Positions 1-5,336 of a stretch of DNA of 5,336 nt are shown one piece after another. The stretch's first letter is position 1, and each line of letters begins with the position of its first letter. The notes below the pieces were generated by a model. That model was not told where the DNA came from, did not search any database, and was given only the letters and a program-made list of their open reading frames with translations. This DNA is from Pseudomonadota bacterium (GTDB taxonomy: Bacteria > Pseudomonadota > Gammaproteobacteria > Burkholderiales > Thiobacillaceae), in the NCBI GenBank assembly GCA_021780975.1, contig JAJXXS010000199.1:1-5336 (forward strand). Direction: 5' to 3'. The position numbers and the translations under genes were made by a program.

Positions 1-999
1 GAGAGACAGCAGCCCGAACAATTCGCCGCTGCGCAGCACCTTCAAATCATGGCAGCTGCCGTCATCGCCATAACGGCTGGCGCGCACGCTACCCTCGAGA
101 ATCAGGTACATCTCCTCGTTGGGCTTGGCCGCGGCATCCGCCCCAATCTCGATACCAATATGACCAACGGCAGGATCGGGAATGCGGAAGTGGCAACGCT
201 GCTCAATAGCCGCAATTTTCACCGTTACTCCCCGCACCGGAAGAATCGTGCGGCGCAGCAAGTCCGCCAGATATGGCTGCAAATCCAGTGGGATCTCACT
301 CCACTCGTCAAGCACGATCCATAGTTGGGCCTTTGGTAAGGACTTAACCAACCGATCAAACTCACGGCCAACTGGTCCGAACCGCACCCGCAATCTTTCA
401 GTGCCCTCACGCTTCGTGTGACGCTCTCCTTCGGAAGAGTTCTTGTTTTCAGAGGCAAAGCCAATGGAGCTTTGAATTCCAGATAGTGAAGCCCCGAAAT
501 CCATCTTCGTGCTGTCGCTAAAGGTAATGCTAGAACTCTCCGATTCCTGGATTTCAACTGTGCCTTCCACCACAACGTTTGTGGCAGCATCTATAAAGTT
601 ATCAAGCAACGGGCCAAGTAAAGAGAGGTCGTATTCTTCCGCATTGGCAAGTGCTTCTGCCAGGACACGATCATGCAGTGCGCAAAGAGTGTCAACCAGT
701 AGTCTTGTAGCCCGCTCAGCAACCGTTAGAGTCGGATCTGAATAGATGCCACCAGTCGAGCCGATGGTTCGCATATCGAGTTGGATTGCGATTGCGCCCC
801 CGCGTTGAATCTGGTTAGCGAGGTATCCAAGAACGTGTGTCTTACCCGTACCGCGTCGGCCGAAGAGAATCTGATTGTCTGCATTCGACAATAGAGTGAA
901 GAGTGGTCCAATATCAACGAAAGACTCAATGATGTGTTGTTGGTCGTAAGTTTCAGCCCGCTTTGCGAGCTTGAGTAAAACTGTGTTGACTGGCCGCAT
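1..999 (-). CDS. P-loop AAA-type ATPase (ORC/CDC6-like), 3' end outside window, with a CRP-like C-terminal segment
   Basis: The frame is open for 333 codons from ATG at 999-997 to the window edge with no stop. This is the only possible start: an in-frame TAA lies at 1047-1045 and no other start codon falls between. AAGGAA at 1014-1009 gives a Shine-Dalgarno site 9 bases upstream. Seen in the protein: Walker A GRRGTGKT at residues 47-54 and Walker B LWIVLDE at 226-232 (D231, E232). A helical stretch follows (LQPYLADLLRRT), then a strand-like TVKIAAIEQR, as in AAA/ORC-CDC6-type ATPases, which suggests ATP-driven switching. Residues about 285-333 look different: MYLILEGSV (297-305) and SGELFGLLSL (324-333) resemble a cyclic-nucleotide-binding domain. 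Codons such as CTA, TTA, AGA and ATA, and GC near 50%, set it apart from nrdA/nrdB and suggest horizontal acquisition. No signal peptide or membrane segment is seen. The cellular role is unknown. The ATPase call is firm; the fusion is inferred from motif resemblance. Confidence 0.85.
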   Translation of the reverse strand, partial: MRPVNTVLLKLAKRAETYDQQHIIESFVDIGPLFTLLSNADNQILFGRRGTGKTHVLGYLANQIQRGGAIAIQLDMRTIGSTGGIYSDPTLTVAERATRLLVDTLCALHDRVLAEALANAEEYDLSLLGPLLDNFIDAATNVVVEGTVEIQESESSSITFSDSTKMDFGASLSGIQSSIGFASENKNSSEGERHTKREGTERLRVRFGPVGREFDRLVKSLPKAQLWIVLDEWSEIPLDLQPYLADLLRRTILPVRGVTVKIAAIEQRCHFRIPDPAVGHIGIEIGADAAAKPNEEMYLILEGSVRASRYGDDGSCHDLKVLRSGELFGLLSL

Positions 1000-1008
1000 A
1001 AAATGGGC

Positions 1009-1014
1009 TTCCTT
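1009..1014 (-). promoter_or_regulatory. Ribosome binding site of the P-loop ATPase gene
   Basis: AAGGAA on the minus strand lies 9 bases before the ATG at 999. It supports that start, which is also the only one available between the upstream in-frame stop and the Walker A motif. I could not identify a convincing promoter in the roughly 50 bases between this site and the nrdB terminator. Confidence 0.6.
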
Positions 1015-1063
1015 TGTGAAGCAGACACGGGGGTAGGTCTTGCATTAACACACCAACGCCAAC

Positions 1064-1093
1064 AAAAAAGGCGCAGTCCCCTGCGCCTTTTTT
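1064..1093 (-). terminator. Rho-independent terminator after nrdB, bidirectional in form
   Basis: A perfect inverted repeat has a 7-base GC-rich core (CTGCGCC at 1081-1087 with GGCGCAG at 1070-1076) and a 4-base loop at 1077-1080. A run of six A lies on one side (1064-1069) and six T on the other (1088-1093). Read on the minus strand, the stem ends in TTTTTT followed by GTTGG, 13 bases past the nrdB stop codon. Because the arms are symmetrical, it could also stop transcription arriving on the plus strand. It separates the nrd unit from the ATPase gene, which therefore probably needs its own promoter. Confidence 0.9.
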
Positions 1094-1105
1094 CGTTCTC
1101 GCTGA

Positions 1106-2224
1106 TCAATCCCAGCTCAGCGCCCCGCCCGTTTGATATTCGGTGACCCTAGTTTCAAAAAAGTTCTTCTCCTTCTTCAGGTCGATCATCTCGGCCATCC
1201 AGGGGAAGGGGTTGGTGACGCCGGGGAACATCTCGTCCAGGCCGATCTGCTGGCAGCGGCGGTTGGCGATGAAGCGCAGGTATTCCTTGAACTGGGCCGA
1301 GTTCAAACCCAGCACGCCGCGCGGCATGGTGTCTTCGGCGTATTTGTATTCCAGTTCCACACCCTTCTGGAAGAGCGCCTTGAGTTCTTCCTTGAACTCG
1401 TTGGTCCACAGGTGTGGGTTTTCCAGCTTGATGGTGTTGATGAGGTCGATGCCGAAGTTGCAGTGCATCGACTCGTCGCGCAGGATGTACTGGTACTGCT
1501 CGGCGGCGCCGGTCATCTTGTTCTGGCGGCCCAGGGCGAGGATCTGCACGAAGCCGACGTAGAAGAACAGGCCTTCCATGATGCAGGCGAAGACGATCAG
1601 GCTCTTGAGCAGCTTCTGGTCGGCCTCCGGCGTGCCGGTCTTGAATTGCGGATTGGTAAGGGTGTCGATGAAGGGGATGAGGAAGTCGTCCTTGTCGCGG
1701 ATGCTCTCGATCTCGTGATAGGCGTTGAAGATCTCGGATTCGTCCAGGCCCAGGCTCTCGACGATGTACTGGTAGGCGTGGGTGTGGATGGCTTCCTCGA
1801 AGGCCTGGCGCAGCAGGTACTGGCGGCACTCGGGCGCGGTGATGTGGCGGTAGGTGCCCAGCACGATGTTGTTCGCGGCCAGCGAATCCGCCGTGACGAA
1901 GAAGCCGAGGTTGCGCTTGACCACGCGGCGCTCGTCTTCCGTCAAGGCAGTGGGGTCTTTCCACTGGCTGATGTCGCGGCTCATGTTCACTTCCTGCGGC
2001 ATCCAGTGGTTGGCGCAGCCGGCCAGGTATTTCTCCCAGGCCCACTTGTACTTGAAGGGCACGAGCTGGTTGACGTCGGTGGCGCCGTTGATGACGCGCT
2101 TGTCCGCCGCCTGCACGCGGCGCATCTGGGTGCTGGCGGCCACAGGCGCGGCAGCGGTCGGGCGGGCCGCAGGCGCGGCAGGCTGGAGGGCGGGGGCGGA
2201 GTAGTCGTCTTCGAAGCTCAGCAT
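1106..2224 (-). CDS. nrdB: Ribonucleoside-diphosphate reductase small subunit (class Ia, R2/beta)
   Basis: This 372-residue protein holds the di-iron/tyrosyl radical cofactor that starts catalysis in NrdA, making dNDPs from NDPs in the cytoplasm. Metal ligands are visible in the expected order: D113, E144, H147, E217, E251 and H254. The radical tyrosine is Y151 (motif EAIHTHAY). Likely radical-transfer residues are W74, D250 and C-terminal Y363, and the tail ends in GGALSWD, the region that docks on NrdA. Overall it resembles the Chlamydia-type R2 lineage (RQNKMTG, QYQYILRDE, NPFPWM, FFETRVTEYQ). Unlike Chlamydia, which has Phe and Glu, it keeps Tyr151 and Asp113, so an ordinary iron-tyrosyl enzyme is expected. 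Residues about 9-32 form a low-complexity Ala/Pro tail. The ATG at 2224 is chosen because AGGAGG lies 9 bases upstream and the protein fits the family there. The same frame happens to stay open upstream to 2791, but that part is repeat DNA. nrdA lies 609 bases upstream on the same strand. Confidence 0.97.
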   Translation of the reverse strand: MLSFEDDYSAPALQPAAPAARPTAAAPVAASTQMRRVQAADKRVINGATDVNQLVPFKYKWAWEKYLAGCANHWMPQEVNMSRDISQWKDPTALTEDERRVVKRNLGFFVTADSLAANNIVLGTYRHITAPECRQYLLRQAFEEAIHTHAYQYIVESLGLDESEIFNAYHEIESIRDKDDFLIPFIDTLTNPQFKTGTPEADQKLLKSLIVFACIMEGLFFYVGFVQILALGRQNKMTGAAEQYQYILRDESMHCNFGIDLINTIKLENPHLWTNEFKEELKALFQKGVELEYKYAEDTMPRGVLGLNSAQFKEYLRFIANRRCQQIGLDEMFPGVTNPFPWMAEMIDLKKEKNFFETRVTEYQTGGALSWD

Positions 2225-2233
2225 TAAGGGGTT

Positions 2234-2239
2234 CCTCCT
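2234..2239 (-). promoter_or_regulatory. Strong Shine-Dalgarno site that fixes the nrdB start
   Basis: AGGAGG on the minus strand, 9 bases before the ATG at 2224, is a near-perfect anti-16S match. It decides the start, because the reading frame stays open for a further 189 codons upstream through the intergenic element and automatic callers could pick a false distal start. Confidence 0.85.
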
Positions 2240-2321
2240 AATTGTTGGATGGGGCCGGAACAGGGGTGTTCTCAACCAGAGCACTTTGGACCACGGTGGG
2301 GCGGATGTGGATAGGGCGGTG

Positions 2322-2347
2322 GGCCGGGGGTTGCCCGGCGGCAAGTT
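2322..2347 (+). repeat. Left terminal inverted repeat of the intergenic element
   Basis: This is a 26-base arm identical to the reverse complement of 2760-2785. It overlaps by three bases the start of the adjoining subterminal hairpin at 2345-2376. Confidence 0.85.
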
Positions 2348-2376
2348 CCTTTTCTTGCTTGCCCAAGAAAAGGAAC
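2345..2376. repeat. Left subterminal hairpin of the intergenic element
   Basis: GTTCCTTTTCTT and AAGAAAAGGAAC form a perfect 12-base stem around an 8-base loop (2357-2364). No T-run follows on either strand, so it is not a standard terminator. It would form a stem-loop in a nrdA-nrdB readthrough transcript. Confidence 0.75.
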
Positions 2377-2732
2377 CAAAAGAAGGGCACCCCGCCTTTG
2401 CGGGCCTTCGGCTTCCCCCGCTGGCCGTTCCAAAAACCGGGCGGGTCGGAAACTCGCCCTGCGGGCTCAGACATCCGCCCCGCTTTTTCCGGTTTTTGGC
2501 CCGTCCATCGGGGCCGCTGCAGAGGGGGGAAGGCACACCGAGGGTTGGTTCCCCCTCTGTGCCACCTCGACGGCGGCCGGTTGACGGGGAAAAACGGCGA
2601 GCACTGTCCGAGCTCCGCAGTGGGCCGCGTTGTGTGCGGCCCGCCAGGGCGAGTTGCGCAGACGCCCCGGCAAGCGGGCGCCGTCGAGGCCCGCCCCGCA
2701 GGGGTGGCACAGCGGGGTCGCCTTTCTTTGGC

Positions 2733-2760
2733 TTCTTTCTTTGGCGAGACAAAGAAAGAA
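2733..2760. repeat. Right subterminal hairpin of the intergenic element
   Basis: TTCTTTCTTTG and CAAAGAAAGAA form a perfect 11-base stem around a 6-base loop (2744-2749). It sits directly against the right terminal repeat, mirroring the position of the left hairpin although its sequence differs. That mirror arrangement suggests that structure, not only sequence, is conserved. Confidence 0.75.
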
Positions 2761-2785
2761 ACTTGCCGCCGGGCAACCCCCGGCC
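2760..2785 (-). repeat. Right terminal inverted repeat of the intergenic element
   Basis: This is a 26-base arm, the exact reverse complement of 2322-2347. Its outer edge lies 48 bases downstream of the nrdA stop codon. Confidence 0.85.
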
Positions 2786-2833
2786 TCTCACCGCTGGTAC
2801 GTACGATCACGTCAGACATCGGCGCAACCACCC

Positions 2834-5336
2834 TTACTGGCACGCCTCGCAAGTAGGATCATCAATCGCGCAGAACTTCACCTCGGTAGCAGGTTCCGAA
2901 GCAGCCGCAGCGCCCGCCATGCCGCCATGCGCGGGCACGGCGTTGAGTTCGCCCCCGCGGCCGGTGGATTTCTCCGCCGACGTCGCGCCCAGGGTGCGCA
3001 GGTAGTAGGTGGTTTTCAAACCGCGCAGCCAGGCGAGCTTGTAGGTGTCGTCCAGCTTCTTGCCGCTGGCCCCGGCCATGTAGATGTTGAGGCTCTGCGC
3101 CTGGTCTATCCACTTCTGCCGGCGCGAGGCGGCTTCCACCAGCCACTTGGGCTCGATCTCGAAGGCGGTGGCGTAGAGCGCGCGCAGTTCAGCCGGAATG
3201 CGGTCGATCTTGGCCAGCGAGCCGTCGAAGTACTTGATGTCGGCCACCATCACCTCGTCCCACAGGTTCAGGGTCTTGAGGTCCTGCACCAGGTATTTGT
3301 TGGCGACGGTGAATTCGCCCGACAAATTGGATTTGACGTAGATGTTCTGGTAGGTCGGCTCGATGCTCGCGCTCACGCCGACGATGTTGGCGATGGTGGC
3401 GGTGGGGGCGATGGCCAGGCAGTTGGAGTTGCGCATGCCCCACTGGGCGATGCGTTGGCGCAGGCTGTCCCAGTCCAGGGTGCTGGAGTTGTCCACTTCC
3501 ACATAGCCGCCGCGTTCCTCGGCCAGCAGTTGCAAGGAGTCCTGCGGCAGCACGCCGCGGCTCCACAGCGAGCCCTCATAGCTGGAGTAGCGCCCGCGCT
3601 CCTGTGCCAGTTCGGTCGAGGCCCAATAGGAGTAGTAGGCCACGGCTTCCATGGAGCGGTCGGCGAATTCCACCGCCTGCTCGGAGGCGTAGGGCAGGCG
3701 CAGCTCCTGCAGGCAGTCCTGGAAGCCCATGATGCCCAGGCCCACCGGACGGTGCTTGAGGTTGGAATTGCGCGCCTTGCCGACGGCGTAGTAGTTCACG
3801 TCCACCACGTTGTCGAGCATCCTCATCGCCGTATGGATGGTGGACTTGAGCTTGTCCAGATCCAACGCGCCGTCCTTGAGGTGGTTCACCAGGTTGACCG
3901 AGCCCAGGTTGCACACGGCGATCTCGCTGTCGCTGGTGTTCAAGGTGATCTCGGTGCACAGGTTGGAGGAGTGCACGACGCCGACATGCTGCTGCGGGCT
4001 GCGGATGTTGCAGGGGTCCTTGAAAGTGATCCAGGGGTGGCCGGTCTCGAACAGCATGGAGAGCATCTTCCGCCACAGCTGCACGGCGGGCATCTTCTTG
4101 TAGTGCTTGATCTCGCCGTTGGCGGCCTTGTCCTCGTAGCGCGTGTAGGCGGTCTCGAACGCCTTGCCGTACTTGTCGTGCAGGTCGGGCACGTCGGAGG
4201 GCGAGAACAGGGTCCAGTCGCCGTTTTCCATGACCCGCTTCATGAACAGGTCGGGGATCCAGTTGGCGGTGTTCATGTCGTGGGTGCGGCGGCGGTCGTC
4301 GCCGGTGTTCTTGCGCAACTCCAAAAATTCTTCGATATCCATGTGCCAGGACTCGAGGTAGGCGCACACGGCGCCTTTGCGCTTGCCGCCTTGGTTCACC
4401 GCCACGGCGGTGTCGTTGACGACTTTCAGGAAGGGCACCACGCCTTGGCTCTTGCCGTTGGTGCCCTTGATGCGGGCGCCCATGGCGCGCACTGGGGTCC
4501 AGTCGTTGCCCAGCCCGCCGGCGTACTTCTGCAGCATCGCGTTTTCCTTGATGGCCTGGTAGATGCCGTCGAGGTCGTCGGTGACGGTGGTGAGGTAGCA
4601 GGACGACAGCTGGCTGTGGCGCGTGCCGGAATTGAACAGCGTGGGCGTGGACGACATGAAGTCGAAGGACGACAGCACGTTGTAGAACTCGATGGCGCGC
4701 GCCTCGCGGTCGATCTCGTTGATGGCCAGGCCCATGGCCACGCGCATGAAGAAGGCCTGCGGCAGCTCGATGCGGCGCTCCTCGATGTGCAGGAAATAGC
4801 GGTCGTACAGGGTCTGCAGGCCGAGGTAGCCGAACTGCAGGTCGCGGCGGGCGTCGAGCGCGGCGGCCAGGCGCGCGAGGTCGAACTGGGCCAGGCGCTC
4901 GTCGAGCAGCTCGGCGCCCATGCCTTGCTTGATGAAGGCGGGGAAGTACTCCACATACGCCTGGGCCATCTCCTCCTGCGTGACGCTGCGGCCCAGCACC
5001 TCGTGGCGGATGGAGTTGAGCAGCAGGCGCGCGGTGACCAGGGAGTAGGCGGGATCCTTCTCGATGCCGGCGCGGGCGGCGAGGACCAGGGCCTTCTCCA
5101 CTTCCTCCATGGGCACGCCGTCGTAGAGGTCGCGCAGCACGGTCTGCAGGATGGGGTCGGGCTTGACGTTGTCGCCCAGGCCGGCGCAGGCGTCGGCGAG
5201 CAGCGCGCTCAGGCGGGCGATGTCGAGCGGCTTCTTCTGGCCGTCTTCCAGCACATGCAGGGTGGCGTCGGCGGCAATGCCGGCGGCCTTCTGCGCGGCG
5301 CGCTCCTGGGCGCGCTTCTCGCGGTAGAGCACGTAG
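2834..5336 (-). CDS. nrdA: Ribonucleoside-diphosphate reductase large subunit (class Ia, R1/alpha), 5' end outside window
   Basis: NrdA reduces NDPs to dNDPs. About 833 C-terminal residues are visible; numbering here starts at the GTG codon at 5332. That GTG is not the true start: the frame continues to the window edge, and YVLYREKR is the usual end of an N-terminal ATP-cone. Residues about 24-109 look like a second, degenerate ATP-cone. The catalytic barrel follows with every key residue present: C245 and C474 as the redox pair, N457, C459 (thiyl radical site) and E461 in the motif NLCTE, and Y776-Y777 for radical transfer. The large-subunit signature runs from W621 to P643, followed by TATIAN. 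The C-terminus is a flexible Gly/Ala-rich linker carrying C828 and C831, the pair that re-reduces the active site. The stop is TAA at 2836-2834. nrdB follows on the same strand after a repeat-filled gap. Regulatory sites such as NrdR boxes would lie upstream, outside the window. Confidence 0.97.
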   Translation of the reverse strand, partial: YVLYREKRAQERAAQKAAGIAADATLHVLEDGQKKPLDIARLSALLADACAGLGDNVKPDPILQTVLRDLYDGVPMEEVEKALVLAARAGIEKDPAYSLVTARLLLNSIRHEVLGRSVTQEEMAQAYVEYFPAFIKQGMGAELLDERLAQFDLARLAAALDARRDLQFGYLGLQTLYDRYFLHIEERRIELPQAFFMRVAMGLAINEIDREARAIEFYNVLSSFDFMSSTPTLFNSGTRHSQLSSCYLTTVTDDLDGIYQAIKENAMLQKYAGGLGNDWTPVRAMGARIKGTNGKSQGVVPFLKVVNDTAVAVNQGGKRKGAVCAYLESWHMDIEEFLELRKNTGDDRRRTHDMNTANWIPDLFMKRVMENGDWTLFSPSDVPDLHDKYGKAFETAYTRYEDKAANGEIKHYKKMPAVQLWRKMLSMLFETGHPWITFKDPCNIRSPQQHVGVVHSSNLCTEITLNTSDSEIAVCNLGSVNLVNHLKDGALDLDKLKSTIHTAMRMLDNVVDVNYYAVGKARNSNLKHRPVGLGIMGFQDCLQELRLPYASEQAVEFADRSMEAVAYYSYWASTELAQERGRYSSYEGSLWSRGVLPQDSLQLLAEERGGYVEVDNSSTLDWDSLRQRIAQWGMRNSNCLAIAPTATIANIVGVSASIEPTYQNIYVKSNLSGEFTVANKYLVQDLKTLNLWDEVMVADIKYFDGSLAKIDRIPAELRALYATAFEIEPKWLVEAASRRQKWIDQAQSLNIYMAGASGKKLDDTYKLAWLRGLKTTYYLRTLGATSAEKSTGRGGELNAVPAHGGMAGAAAASEPATEVKFCAIDDPTCEACQ

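Larger units (their letters stand above)
2322..2785. repeat. 464-base inverted-repeat-bounded intergenic element between nrdA and nrdB
   Basis: The block begins and ends with a perfect 26-base inverted repeat (2322-2347 and 2760-2785; outer bases GGCCGGGGGTTGCC). A GCGGTG/CACCGC match at 2316-2321 and 2789-2794 may extend it. Just inside each end is a hairpin: a 12-base stem at 2345-2356/2365-2376 and an 11-base stem at 2733-2743/2750-2760. Further inverted pairs lie inside: 2430-2440/2489-2499, 2451-2460/2646-2655, and 2557-2575 against 2679-2689 plus 2704-2712. No transposase or other recognisable protein is encoded, although several frames are open across it because of its GC-rich composition. 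It resembles a non-autonomous, MITE-like or REP-like palindromic unit. I recall similar intergenic blocks, often misannotated as small hypothetical proteins, in comamonads and xanthomonads. No clear target-site duplication is visible. The flanks, 2225-2321 and 2786-2833, hold the nrdB ribosome site and otherwise nothing I recognise. Confidence 0.7.

Noticed and set aside
49..421. Plus-strand open frames of 91 and 79 codons at the left edge.
   Set aside because: They are antisense to the ATPase, whose frame carries Walker A and B motifs and is uninterrupted for 333 codons. Their products show no recognisable features.
225..1109. Two minus-strand open frames (225-590 and 726-1109) overlapping the ATPase gene.
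   Set aside because: They are in other frames of the same strand, have no motifs, and one runs through the nrdB terminator. The ATPase frame explains the region better.
1133..2227. A 364-codon plus-strand open frame opposite nrdB.
   Set aside because: It lies entirely antisense to a clear nrdB with intact motifs, and its product is a Val/Leu/Gly/Asp-rich composition with no domain, typical of shadows in GC-rich genes.
2225..2321. A separate nrdB promoter upstream of its ribosome site.
   Set aside because: TTGAGA on the minus strand has no acceptable -10 partner at the right spacing, so I cannot support a promoter call.
2345..2376. Subterminal hairpin as a terminator between nrdA and nrdB.
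   Set aside because: No T-run follows the stem on the minus strand, so it does not meet the usual form of an intrinsic terminator. The same holds for the hairpin at 2733-2760.
2305..2800. Target-site duplication flanking the inverted-repeat element.
   Set aside because: The flanking bases are inverted (GCGGTG and CACCGC) and show no convincing direct repeat, so transposition cannot be shown from this copy alone.
2238..3005. Long open frames on both strands across the nrdA-nrdB gap.
   Set aside because: They consist of Arg/Pro/Gly-rich translations of palindromic repeat DNA, overlap nrdA at one end and have no domains.
5330..5332. GTG as the start of nrdA.
   Set aside because: The frame continues upstream to the window edge and the local sequence YVLYREKR is internal in NrdA proteins, so the true start is outside the window.

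Overview
The window looks like chromosomal DNA of a GC-rich betaproteobacterium, most likely Burkholderiales and perhaps Comamonadaceae. This is inferred from the NrdB and NrdA protein sequences, which read like the long Burkholderiales forms, and from a GC-rich inverted-repeat intergenic sequence of a style I associate with comamonads. No database search was possible.

Everything that looks genuinely coding is on the minus strand, so the window is best read from right to left. Positions 5336-2834 hold most of nrdA, the class Ia ribonucleotide reductase large subunit. Its N-terminus, including the first ATP-cone, is cut off by the window edge. A 609-base gap follows (2833-2225), most of it filled by a 464-base block bounded by perfect 26-base inverted repeats and packed with further palindromes. 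nrdB, the radical-bearing small subunit, follows at 2224-1106 with a strong Shine-Dalgarno site. A bidirectional hairpin terminator (1093-1064) closes the nrd unit.

Below the terminator the character of the DNA changes. A gene starting at 999 and running off the left edge encodes a P-loop ATPase of the AAA/ORC-CDC6-like kind. Its base composition is near 50% GC over the ATPase body, against well over 60% in nrdA, and its codon use is more AT-tolerant, so it looks like acquired accessory DNA. Near the window edge the same reading frame turns into sequence resembling a cyclic-nucleotide-binding (CRP-like) domain, just where local GC rises to about 61%. This makes it a possible ATPase-sensor fusion and the most interesting item here.

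NrdA and NrdB work together: NrdA reduces ribonucleoside diphosphates using a thiyl radical generated through long-range radical transfer from the tyrosyl/di-iron centre of NrdB. All expected catalytic residues in the visible parts are intact. The ATPase has no evident functional link to them and appears to be a neighbour by insertion.
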